A DNA stretch of 64,000 nt from assembly GCF_013041615.1 (NCBI RefSeq), contig NZ_JABEPQ010000002.1:682001-746000 (forward strand), written 5' to 3'. Under the pieces are notes generated by a model that made no database searches, was not told the origin of the DNA, and saw only the letters and a program-made list of their open reading frames with translations. The stretch is from Knoellia koreensis (GTDB lineage: Bacteria; Actinomycetota; Actinomycetes; Actinomycetales; Dermatophilaceae). Positions 1 through 7,022 of the stretch are shown here, one piece after another. Position 1 is the first letter of the stretch. Every line of letters starts with the position of its first letter. A program made the position numbers and the translations under genes.

Positions 1-1185
1 GGCGTGGTCGGCGGTGACTGCCGCCAGGACCGCGTCGCGGTCGGTGGGGGCTCCGTGTCGCAGCACGCCGCCGGACCCCACGACGACGCTGACGTCGGCC
101 AGGGGCCGCGGGCTCGACCCGGGCTGGGGCGGTCTGGCGTGGCGCCGCACGGCCACCACGGCAGCGGTCCGCGCCAGGTCAAGGTCGAGCTCCACCTCGT
201 CTCGCCCGGCAGGGAGGTGAGCCGGGTCGGCAGCCAGCCGCGCGGCATACGGGGCAAGGGTTTTCGGCACGTCGAGGTGTTCGCGGGCAGCGGCCTCGAC
301 CACTCCTTCGGCGTTCCAGCGCATGCCGAGGTCGGCCTCGACCGTGCGCGCGTGCCACAGCGGCGCGACGACGTCCTTGGCCAGCCCGGCGTCCTCGCCC
401 TGGGGGTTGATGACGGAGTAGACGTCGGTGGTGGCGCCGCCGACGTCGACGACCAGCACGTCACCGTCGACCGCCTCGGCGAGCACCTCGACGCCGGCGA
501 GCACCGCGTCAGGTGTCGCGGCCTGCACCAGCCGAGCGAACTCGGGACCGCGGGACAGGCCCTTGCCGCCGATGACGTGGTGCAGGAAAGCCTGCCGGAT
601 CGCAGCCCGCGCGGCATCGGGCGCGATGACGCCGATGCGTGGCAGCACGTTGTCGGTGACGGTGAAGGTGCGGCCCGTGCTCGCGAGGATGGCGGCCACC
701 TCGTCGGCCGCGTCGGCGTTGCCCGCCACGACGATGGGTGCGGTGATCCGCACGTTGGCGAGTCGGGTTGCATTGTGCAGCAACACTTCTGCGTTGCCGC
801 CATCTGTGCCGCCGACGAGCAGCACGATGTCGGGGCGGCTCGCGCGCAGGGCCTTCACCCCGGCGCCGTCGAGCCTCCCGCTCGCGACGTGCTCGACCCG
901 CGCACCCGCCGACAGCCCGACGCGGTGCCCCGCCTCCGCTGTGACCTCGCGCTCGTACCCCACGACCGCGAGCCGCAGGCCACCGCCCGCGCTCGAGCAG
1001 GCGACGACCTCGGCCGCGTCGCCGTGGCCCGCCAGCTCGGCGCGGATGCTGCGGTAGCCGTCGAGCACGTCGGTGTCGATCGTCGTCCGGTGGGACGCCG
1101 TTGCGACCAGGCCACCACTGCCGACGTCAACGAGGGCAGCCTTGGTGAAGGTCGACCCGAAGTCGACCGCGAGCGCGAGACTCAT
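1..1185 (-). CDS. GlmL/MutL-family ATPase-like protein (aminomutase-associated), C-terminus cut off by window edge
   Basis: ATG at 1185 opens a frame that stays open to base 1, giving 395 visible residues; the stop lies outside the window. The N-terminus AVDFGSTFTKAALVD is the phosphate-1 loop of the ASKHA (actin/Hsp70/sugar kinase) fold. Later motifs include CSSAGGGLR, VLLVGGTDGGN, VVDVGGATTDVYSV and GSGGVLRHG. This pattern fits the glutamate mutase L (GlmL) family, whose members lie beside B12-dependent glutamate, ornithine or lysine mutases and probably act as reactivating or repair ATPases (family knowledge). No mutase subunit is visible here, so a partner may lie to the left. It is the last gene of a leftward run with metB 21 bp upstream. 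Calling it a DUF-type ASKHA ATPase would be the cautious alternative. Confidence 0.75.
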   Translation of the reverse strand, partial: MSLALAVDFGSTFTKAALVDVGSGGLVATASHRTTIDTDVLDGYRSIRAELAGHGDAAEVVACSSAGGGLRLAVVGYEREVTAEAGHRVGLSAGARVEHVASGRLDGAGVKALRASRPDIVLLVGGTDGGNAEVLLHNATRLANVRITAPIVVAGNADAADEVAAILASTGRTFTVTDNVLPRIGVIAPDAARAAIRQAFLHHVIGGKGLSRGPEFARLVQAATPDAVLAGVEVLAEAVDGDVLVVDVGGATTDVYSVINPQGEDAGLAKDVVAPLWHARTVEADLGMRWNAEGVVEAAAREHLDVPKTLAPYAARLAADPAHLPAGRDEVELDLDLARTAAVVAVRRHARPPQPGSSPRPLADVSVVVGSGGVLRHGAPTDRDAVLAAVTADHA

Positions 1186-1206
1186 GGCGGTGTCAGGAGA
1201 TTCGAC

Positions 1207-2415
1207 TCAGCCGAGCCGGTCCAGCGCCTGCCGCAGGTCGTCGATGAGGTCGTCGACGTCCTCGATGCCGACCGACAGCCGGATGAGGTCGGATGGCACC
1301 TCGAGCTCGGTGCCGGCGACCGACGCGTGGGTCATGCGGCCCGGGTGCTCGATCAGCGACTCGACGCCCCCCAGCGACTCGCCCAGCGTCCACAGCTGGG
1401 TCTCACCGCAGACCTTGGCGGCAACATCCTCGCCGGCCTTGACCTGGAACGAGATCATGCCGCCAAACCGCTTCATCTGCTTGGCCGCCACCTCGTGGCC
1501 GGGGTGGCTCTCCAGCCCCGGGTAGTGGACCGCCGAGACGGCAGGGTGCCCGGTGAGGAACTCGACGACGCGCTCGGCGTTGTCGCAGTGCCGCTCCATG
1601 CGCACGGCGAGCGTCTTGAGCCCGCGCTGCACGAGCCAGGAGTCCATGGGCCCGGCAACGCCACCCATCGAGTTCTGGTGGAACGCAACGCGATCCGCCG
1701 CGTCGGCATACTCCGGCACGGCGATGTCCTTGCCCACGACGACCATGCCACCGACGACGTCGGAGTGGCCGCCGGCGTACTTCGTGGTCGAGTGCGTGAC
1801 GATGTCGGCGCCGAGCGACAGGGGCTGCTGGAGGTAGGGCGAGGCGAAGGTGTTGTCGACGACGAGGAGCGCGCCGGCGTCGTGGGCGATGCCCGCGAGC
1901 GTCTCGATGTCGGCGATGCCGAGCAGCGGGTTGGTGGGCGTCTCGACCCAGACGAGCTTGGTGCTGCCGGGGCGGATGGCCGCACGCAGCGCCTCGGGGT
2001 CCGCGAGCGCAGCGATCGTGTGGTCGATGCCCCACGTCGTGAGCACCTTGTTGAAGAGGCGGTAGGTGCCGCCGTAGGCGTCGGACGGGACGACGACGTG
2101 GTCGCCGGGCTTGAGGAGGGCGCGCAGCAGCGTGTCCTGGCCGGCCAGGCCGGACGCGAACGCGAACGCCCGGTCACCGCCCTCGAGCGAGGCGAACCCG
2201 GTCTCCAGCGCCGTGCGGGTCGGGTTGGCCGAGCGCGAGTACTCGTAGCCGCCGCGGAACCCGCCGATGCCGTCCTGCTTGTAGGTCGAGACCTGGTAGA
2301 TCGGCGTCACCACCGCGCCCGTCGTCGGGTCGGGGTCCTGGCCGACGTGGATCGCGCGGGTGGAGAACCCGGGCTCGCGTGCTTCGCGGTCGGTCGACGC
2401 CTTCTGCTCACTCAT
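1207..2415 (-). CDS. metB: Cystathionine gamma-synthase / gamma-lyase (trans-sulfuration PLP enzyme)
   Basis: 402 residues, normal for the Cys/Met-metabolism PLP family (fold type I). The PLP-binding lysine lies in HSTTKYAGGHSDVVGG (about residue 208), with the upstream phosphate-binding SGLAGQDTLLRALLKPGD segment and the SxxNPTR motif (SANPTRTALE). It acts in the cytoplasm, forming cystathionine from an activated homoserine and cysteine, and in some actinobacteria also cleaving cystathionine. Which direction dominates cannot be read from sequence. A cystathionine beta-synthase (9574-10950) in the same window makes reverse trans-sulfuration from homocysteine to cysteine plausible. It lies 33 bp downstream of the MOSC gene and is probably co-transcribed with it. 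Confidence 0.93.
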   Translation of the reverse strand: MSEQKASTDREAREPGFSTRAIHVGQDPDPTTGAVVTPIYQVSTYKQDGIGGFRGGYEYSRSANPTRTALETGFASLEGGDRAFAFASGLAGQDTLLRALLKPGDHVVVPSDAYGGTYRLFNKVLTTWGIDHTIAALADPEALRAAIRPGSTKLVWVETPTNPLLGIADIETLAGIAHDAGALLVVDNTFASPYLQQPLSLGADIVTHSTTKYAGGHSDVVGGMVVVGKDIAVPEYADAADRVAFHQNSMGGVAGPMDSWLVQRGLKTLAVRMERHCDNAERVVEFLTGHPAVSAVHYPGLESHPGHEVAAKQMKRFGGMISFQVKAGEDVAAKVCGETQLWTLGESLGGVESLIEHPGRMTHASVAGTELEVPSDLIRLSVGIEDVDDLIDDLRQALDRLG

Positions 2416-2448
2416 GCCGGCAAGGCTAGCCCGCGCTCCGGGCGCCGC

Positions 2449-2964
2449 TCAGGGTGCCTCGGCGGGCGTCTCCGGCGCCGACTCGACCACGACCCGGTCG
2501 CCGACAGCGATGGTGCCGCCGGACAGGATCCGCAAGACGCTGCCACCGCGGGCATGCATCGCCTTCATGGCCCCTTCGCCGATCCAGTCGTCGAGCAACC
2601 GGCAGGGGGCGGCCGGCCGTACCACCTCGAGCAGCACCTCCTCCCCCACCCGCACCCGCGCCCCCGGCTTCCCGGGCAGCGGGCCGCCGGAGACAGTGAG
2701 GTTGCGCCGCGTGGCCCCCGCCTCCACCGTCGACCCGAGCGCTTCGCTCGCGGCCGCCAGGTCGGGCGCCGACTGGATCGTCACGTGCCGGTGCCGGCTG
2801 CCGTGGTAGCGGTCACCGACCAGCCCCACCCCCGCCTCCGCGACCACCGACTCCACCGGCCTGGTCGGGACCTTCCGTGCCGGTGCCACATGGATCGAGA
2901 CCACCTCGCCGAGTGACGTCCCCGGTTCGACCGCGACGAGGCTCACCGCAGGTCCTTCTGCCAC
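2449..2964 (-). CDS. MOSC domain protein
   Basis: 171 residues if started at ATG 2964. A GTG at 2946, sharing bases with the stop of the upstream gene (GTGA), would give a slightly shorter protein and is equally likely. The MOSC fold is recognised from the N-terminal GEVVSIHVAP strand, GLVGDRYHG, the RRNLTVSG segment and the conserved cysteine in RPAAPCRLLDDW. MOSC domains occur at the C-terminus of molybdenum-cofactor sulfurases and as stand-alone proteins thought to carry or transfer sulfur to metal cofactors (family knowledge). The neighbouring metB gene makes a sulfur link tempting, but that is inference. It overlaps the double-GNAT gene, so both are surely in one operon. Confidence 0.85.
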   Translation of the reverse strand: MAEGPAVSLVAVEPGTSLGEVVSIHVAPARKVPTRPVESVVAEAGVGLVGDRYHGSRHRHVTIQSAPDLAAASEALGSTVEAGATRRNLTVSGGPLPGKPGARVRVGEEVLLEVVRPAAPCRLLDDWIGEGAMKAMHARGGSVLRILSGGTIAVGDRVVVESAPETPAEAP

Positions 2965-3947
2965 TCGCGCAGGTAGGCGTCCGTGACATAGCCCACCCGG
3001 CGGTTCACCGCGAGCATGTGGGTGTTGTCGTCGGCGTTCCAGGTCCGGATGACCTGCGAGTCCGGGCTCACCTCCATCACCGCGAGGGTGTTGGCGGCCT
3101 TCATCCGCAGCCCGAGCGCGTGTCCGCGGTGCTCGCGCATGACGAGCGTGTCCTGTTGGTAGGCGATGCGCGGCTCGTTCCGGGAGACCTGCACCTGGGT
3201 GTAGCCGACGACGTCGCCGGTGGCGGCGTGCACGGCATACGTGTCGATGGCGGTGCGGCCCATCGCCTCGATGCGGTCGTACTGTTCGCGCACGCGCGCC
3301 TCGTCCCAGACCTCCTCCTCGAGCACGAGGTCGCCCAGCGGGATGTCGGTGCTCATCCGCCGGCTCAGCTCGGCCCGCGCCGCAAGCAGCTCGTCCGGGA
3401 GCGGACCCACGACGTTGCGCAGCGTGTATGCCGCGGGCTCACCGCCCGCGGCCAGCTCACCGAGCGCAGCCGAATCCGCTGGCAGCGCAAGGGAACTGCG
3501 CAGCACAGTCTGCGCCGCGGCATACCCGTGGCTTGTCGCGAACGCGGCCGCGCTGTCCTCGCCGTCTTCTCGCCACTGGCTCTCGGCCATGAAGATTGAG
3601 CGGCCCTCGGCCGCGGACTGGTCCTCGGCGCGCGCGAGCAGCGCGGCGCCGACGCCACGACCGCGGTGGTCGGGGTGGACCGCAAGGTTGATCGCCGCCA
3701 TCGAGCGGTTGTCGCGCAACGGCAGCACCAGCCCGACCGCACCGACGACCGTGTCCCCGTCGACCGCAGCCCACGCGTAGCGGCGCTTGTCGGTCGCCCG
3801 CTCGAGCTCGCGCAGCTGCTCGACCGTCCACGAGGAGTGGTCGTCACCGAACTCGGCGCGGTCGCTCGCCTCGAAGACCCCCGCCCATGCGCGGAACAGC
3901 TCGTCCCGGGCCGGGTCGAGCCCACTGACCTCCACGATGTCGACCAT
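2943..3947 (-). CDS. Tandem GNAT acetyltransferase-like protein (two domains)
   Basis: 334 residues from ATG 3947, which follows a GAGGGTGGGGG ribosome-binding site. A longer frame reaches 4049 but would run through both palindromes upstream, so I reject it. The N-terminal GNAT domain carries the acetyl-CoA P-loop signature HPDHRGRGVGAALL (about residue 94). The C-terminal half is a degenerate second domain with REHRGHALGLRMKAAN and a closing WNADDNTHMLAVNRRVGY segment (the N-x-H-M-x-x-V-N motif seen in mycothiol-synthase-like double GNATs). The substrate is unknown. It is the first gene of the leftward GNAT-MOSC-metB-GlmL-like run. Confidence 0.85.
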   Translation of the reverse strand: MVDIVEVSGLDPARDELFRAWAGVFEASDRAEFGDDHSSWTVEQLRELERATDKRRYAWAAVDGDTVVGAVGLVLPLRDNRSMAAINLAVHPDHRGRGVGAALLARAEDQSAAEGRSIFMAESQWREDGEDSAAAFATSHGYAAAQTVLRSSLALPADSAALGELAAGGEPAAYTLRNVVGPLPDELLAARAELSRRMSTDIPLGDLVLEEEVWDEARVREQYDRIEAMGRTAIDTYAVHAATGDVVGYTQVQVSRNEPRIAYQQDTLVMREHRGHALGLRMKAANTLAVMEVSPDSQVIRTWNADDNTHMLAVNRRVGYVTDAYLREWQKDLR

Positions 3948-3998
3948 GCCCCCACCCTCTCGCGACCAGGCCCCGCACCGCACCGCGGTTTCCGGCCC

Positions 3999-4021
3999 GC
4001 GAACTTTGGGCCAAAGTTCGC
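3999..4021. promoter_or_regulatory. Palindromic site 1 (operator-like)
   Basis: A perfect palindrome with core GAACTTTGGGCCAAAGTTC at 4001-4019 (9-bp arms around one central G), extended by matching GC/GC flanks to 3999-4021. It lies between the divergent double-GNAT gene (start 3947) and msrA (start 4153). The identical 19-bp core recurs 49 bp away, which suggests a protein-binding site used twice rather than a terminator. Confidence 0.6.
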
Positions 4022-4049
4022 CAGTGCCCGGAACCTTCCCAGCGCCCAC

Positions 4050-4068
4050 GAACTTTGGGCCAAAGTTC
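4050..4068. promoter_or_regulatory. Palindromic site 2 (operator-like, identical core)
   Basis: The second exact copy of GAACTTTGGGCCAAAGTTC, without the outer GC extension. Spacing to the first copy is 49 bp centre to centre, close to five helical turns, so two bound dimers would face the same side of the DNA. A smaller hairpin (GCAGGGC / GCCCTGC, 4075-4091) follows on the msrA side. Confidence 0.6.
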
Positions 4069-4152
4069 AGTAGCGCAGGGCACAGCCCTGCGGGGAATCA
4101 GCGGGTGGCCGAGGATGGTTGGTACAGGTGCACCCACCGAAACGGAGTCGAG

Positions 4153-4866
4153 ATGTTCTTCAGCCGCGACAAGTCCACGATGCCCACCGCCGAGACCGCC
4201 CTGCGCGGGCGCGACGAGCGGCCCTTCCAGATCGCCCCTGAGCACCTCGTCCTGCACACGCCCGTCGAGGGGTCGTGGCCGGAGGGCACCCAGGTCATCT
4301 ACTTCGCCATGGGCTGCTTCTGGGGTGCCGAGCGGATCTTCTGGCAGCAGCCGGGCGTCGTGACGACCGCGGCTGGGTACATGGGCGGGCTCACGCCCAA
4401 CCCGACCTACGAGGAGACGACCACCGGACGCACCGGCCACGCCGAGACCGTCCTCGTCGCCTACGACCCCGAGCAGACCAGCGCCGAGCTGCTGCTCAAG
4501 GAGTTCTGGGAGAACCACGACCCCACGACGGCCAACCGGCAGGGCAACGACATCGGCACGGCCTACCGGTCGGCCATCTACTGGACCACCGAGGAGCAGC
4601 GCCTCGCGGCCGAGGCGACCAAGGAGGCGTTCCAGAAGGTGTTGACCGACAACGGATTCGGGCCCATCACCACCGAGATCCGGTCAGCCAAGGACGCAGG
4701 GCCGTTCTACTACGCCGAGGACTACCACCAGCAGTACCTCTTCAAGAACCCCGGCGGCTACTGCAACCACGGGTTCAAGGGCATGACCTGCCCCGTCGGC
4801 ATCGTCAAGCAGGACCAGCTGCCGTCGCAGCAGGAGGTCCTGCGCGCCGAGTCCGCCGACGAGTGA
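4153..4866 (+). CDS. msrA: Peptide-methionine (S)-S-oxide reductase
   Basis: 237 residues from ATG 4153, preceded by GGAG. The catalytic motif GCFWGAER (about residue 54) carries the nucleophilic cysteine of MsrA. The GYMGGLTPNPTYEE and GHAETVLVAYDP segments are typical, and the resolving cysteines are probably in GGYCNHG and MTCPVG near the C-terminus. It reduces methionine S-sulfoxide in oxidised proteins in the cytoplasm. It is transcribed alone, divergent from the double-GNAT gene, with the twin palindromes in between. It converges with the secreted lamin-tail gene, with only 15 bp between their stops. Confidence 0.96.
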   Translation: MFFSRDKSTMPTAETALRGRDERPFQIAPEHLVLHTPVEGSWPEGTQVIYFAMGCFWGAERIFWQQPGVVTTAAGYMGGLTPNPTYEETTTGRTGHAETVLVAYDPEQTSAELLLKEFWENHDPTTANRQGNDIGTAYRSAIYWTTEEQRLAAEATKEAFQKVLTDNGFGPITTEIRSAKDAGPFYYAEDYHQQYLFKNPGGYCNHGFKGMTCPVGIVKQDQLPSQQEVLRAESADE

Positions 4867-4881
4867 GCGTGTGCCCGCCGG

Positions 4882-5346
4882 TCAGCGGCGGGTGACGTAG
4901 TACGCCGCGGCCGAGGCGTCCTTGAAGGCCCACGAGTCCTTGAGGACGCCTCGGCTGTCGCGCAGGTAGGCCGTGTCGCCGGTGTTGTTCCAGACGTACC
5001 AGGTGCGGTTGTAGTACCGAGTGGTCGAGGTCGCGGTGCCCTTGCCCGTGCGGATCGTGACCGTGGCGCCGGCCTTGAGGGTGAAGCTCGGGAACTTGTA
5101 CGTGAAGCCCTCCTTGTCCCTGAGGGTCCACCCGGTCAGCGAGCGGGCGGTGCTCGTCGTGTTCTTGAGGACGACGTACTCCGCGTTGAGGCTCGAGTTC
5201 CCGCCGCGGTCCGCGCCCGGCGAGTCGTACTGGATCTTGACGATCCGGATCGGCGGGGTCGCGGCACCGGCCGTGGTGGGGGCGGCGACGGCCGCGCCGG
5301 AGGCGACGACGGTGACGAGGGCGAGGGCGGCGATGCGGCGGGACAT
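4882..5346 (-). CDS. Secreted lamin-tail-domain (LTD) protein
   Basis: 154 residues. Residues 1-28 (RRIAALALVTVVASG..., ending TAGAAT) form a Sec signal peptide. The remainder matches a lamin-tail immunoglobulin-like fold: IRIVKIQYDSPG, LNAEYVVLKNT, LTGWTLRDKEG and AGATVTIRTGKG, then a TWYVWNNTGDTAYLRDSRG strand pair. LTD domains in bacteria occur on exported nucleases and cell-surface proteins and probably mediate binding (family knowledge). No catalytic domain is present here. It is monocistronic as far as can be seen. Confidence 0.85.
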   Translation of the reverse strand: MSRRIAALALVTVVASGAAVAAPTTAGAATPPIRIVKIQYDSPGADRGGNSSLNAEYVVLKNTTSTARSLTGWTLRDKEGFTYKFPSFTLKAGATVTIRTGKGTATSTTRYYNRTWYVWNNTGDTAYLRDSRGVLKDSWAFKDASAAAYYVTRR

Positions 5347-5381
5347 GCGCCAAGACTAGGTATGCCGCGGGCGCGCCTTGG

Positions 5382-5411
5382 CCGGTTCTCGCACCTTTGC
5401 GGCAGAACCGG
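5382..5411. promoter_or_regulatory. Inverted repeat between divergent LTD and GNAT genes
   Basis: CCGGTTCT (5382-5389) and AGAACCGG (5404-5411) form an 8-bp dyad with a 14-bp spacer. The arms lengthen to 12 bp (TTGG/CCAA outside) if one bulged base is allowed. It could be an operator for one or both genes. No regulator is adjacent. Confidence 0.35.
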
Positions 5412-5474
5412 ACCAAACGGACGACCCCGCAAACCCGTTGGCGTCCGGTGCGGGGCCCGGCCTAGCGTCGAGGG

Positions 5475-5966
5475 GTGCTGATCCGTGACTTCACCGCCGA
5501 GGACCTGTCCACCTTCGCGCCGATCTTCCGGGCGATCGTCGAGGACGGCGAGACGTACGCCTACCCCGAAGGCCTCACCGACGAGCAGATCGCCGACCTG
5601 TGGTGGGAGCGGCCTCCGGGTCGCACCGTCGTCGTGGTCGACGACGACGGCACCGTGCTCGGCAGCGCCAAGATGGGGCCGAACCGACCGGGCCGCGGGG
5701 CCCACGTCGGCACCGCCAGCTTCATGGTCGGGCCGGCCGCACGCGGCAAGGGCGTCGGCCGGGCACTCGCCGAGGACATGGTCCGCTGGCACCGCGACCA
5801 GGGCTATGCGGCCATCCAGTTCAACGCGGTCGTGGAGACCAACACCGAGGCCGTGCACCTGTGGCAGGAACTCGGGTTCGAGGTGCTCACGACCGTCCCA
5901 GCAGCCTTCGAATCCAGGACACACGGCCGCGTCGGCCTGCACGTGATGTACCTGCCGCTGGGCTGA
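5475..5966 (+). CDS. GNAT family N-acetyltransferase (phosphinothricin-acetyltransferase-like)
   Basis: 163 residues from GTG 5475, with GAGGG just upstream. The first residues LIRDFTAEDLSTFAPIFRAIVEDGETYAYPE resemble the bar/pat group. The acetyl-CoA loop is VGPAARGKGVGRALAEDM (about residue 80), followed by AIQFNAVVETNTEAVHLWQELGF. The acceptor is unknown; many relatives acetylate small amines or unknown metabolites. The last 80 bp overlap, tail to tail, the 3' end of the DUF1992 gene on the other strand. Confidence 0.88.
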   Translation: MLIRDFTAEDLSTFAPIFRAIVEDGETYAYPEGLTDEQIADLWWERPPGRTVVVVDDDGTVLGSAKMGPNRPGRGAHVGTASFMVGPAARGKGVGRALAEDMVRWHRDQGYAAIQFNAVVETNTEAVHLWQELGFEVLTTVPAAFESRTHGRVGLHVMYLPLG

Positions 5967-6426
5967 CGGCCCCGGCCGCTGCCTCCTCCGCCGCTCGTCG
6001 CTCGGCCGCTCGCTCGGTTGCCCGCTGCTCCCGCAGGTCCCGCCACTGCCGCACCATGTCGTCGACGTCGACCGTGGGTGCGATCAGTGGCGAGGCTGCC
6101 CCGACGGCCGGGCGCAACCGGTCGAGCTTGACCCGCCGGTTGAAGTCCTCGAGCACCGCCCGCACCGACTCCTCGGACGTCAGGTCGGCCAGAGACTCGG
6201 GGAACGTCGCCTTCTCCTTGCGCAGCGCGATCGCCGGCGGCATCGCACCGGTCAGGTCCAGCTGCTCGCGCTGCACCAGCCCCTTGATCCACCAGTCCGG
6301 GTCGTCACCAGCGGGAGTTCCTATGCCCCGCAAGGGTTTTCCGGCGCCGGGCAGGTTGTCGAACTCGCCCCGCTCCTGCGCCTCGCGGATCGCCTTCTCG
6401 ACCGGCGACTCCCACTGCGGCTGCAC
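5887..6426 (-). CDS. DUF1992 / DnaJ-C28-like protein
   Basis: 179 residues from GTG 6426 (GAAGG upstream). The open frame extends further upstream, but similarity begins at QPQWESPVEKAIREAQERGEFDNLPGAGKPL, the standard DUF1992 beginning (PVEKAIREA, then GxFDNLPGxGKPL). It continues with DPDWWIKGLVQREQL and EDFNRRVKLDRLRP. The family also forms the body of the eukaryotic DNAJC28 protein; bacterial function is unknown. The C-terminus is Arg/Ala-rich. It is the third gene of the leftward MFS-USP-DUF1992 run and overlaps the opposing GNAT gene by 80 bp. Confidence 0.85.
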   Translation of the reverse strand: MQPQWESPVEKAIREAQERGEFDNLPGAGKPLRGIGTPAGDDPDWWIKGLVQREQLDLTGAMPPAIALRKEKATFPESLADLTSEESVRAVLEDFNRRVKLDRLRPAVGAASPLIAPTVDVDDMVRQWRDLREQRATERAAERRAAEEAAAGAVSPAAGTSRAGRRGRVSWIRRLLGRS

Positions 6427-6449
6427 CCTTCGACGATAACCCGAGCCCC

Positions 6450-7010
6450 TCAGGCGGTGTCGGGGTTCGGGTGGCTGAAGCCGGGTCGACCGGCCCGCCC
6501 GGCGGCCTCGGTGACGCTGCGACCCACCGCGGTCGCTGCCCGCTCGAGCGGTGTCTGCGGCGCCCCCGAGACGCTCGGTGGCATGACCACGACAGGGCAC
6601 GTCGCGGCATACACGAGTCGCTGGGCGAAGCCCGGCGCCGACCCGAGGTCGAGCCGCCGTGGGGCGTCGACGACGAGCAGGTCGGCACCCTTGGAGGCCG
6701 CGAGCAGTGCCTTGCGCCGACCGCCGGACACCAGCTCGACCTCGATGCCGTGGTCGCGGCCGAGGGCGGCCTCGACATCGGCCTGCAAGTCTGCGAGCGC
6801 TTGGTCGCGCGCGGCGTCGACGTCCTCGTGCACCGGGGACGGCGACACCCGCGACGCGGTCTGCGGCGGGGTCGGTCGCCACGCCCGCACCGCGACGACA
6901 CGACCGTGCCGCAGCTGGGCGAGGTCGGCCGCCCAGCGCAGCGCGGTCGGGGACTTCGAGGTCGCGCTGACACCGACGACGATCGTGTATGCCGCGTTGT
7001 CACCTGCCAT
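6450..7010 (-). CDS. Universal stress protein (single UspA domain)
   Basis: 186 residues from ATG 7010, with GAGGGGAGG upstream. It begins AAYTIVVGVSATSKSPTALRWAADLA, the usual UspA strand and helix. The ATP-binding G-x2-G-x9-G(S/T) motif is not clean: the C-terminal part reads LDLGSAPGFAQRLVYAATCPVVVMPPS, so a nucleotide-free or variant type is possible. A 35-residue tail follows the domain. The gene lies 12 bp after the MFS transporter and is probably translated from the same message, pointing to a transport-linked stress role (inference). Confidence 0.85.
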   Translation of the reverse strand: MAGDNAAYTIVVGVSATSKSPTALRWAADLAQLRHGRVVAVRAWRPTPPQTASRVSPSPVHEDVDAARDQALADLQADVEAALGRDHGIEVELVSGGRRKALLAASKGADLLVVDAPRRLDLGSAPGFAQRLVYAATCPVVVMPPSVSGAPQTPLERAATAVGRSVTEAAGRAGRPGFSHPNPDTA

Positions 7011-7022
7011 GACGACCTCCCC

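Noticed and set aside
2416-2448. SAM riboswitch for metB
   Set aside because: Only 33 bp separate metB from the MOSC gene, too short, and no S-box elements were seen there or before cbs.
4-2916. 970-codon open frame on the plus strand
   Set aside because: Antisense shadow of the GlmL-like, metB and MOSC genes, which have clear motifs on the minus strand.
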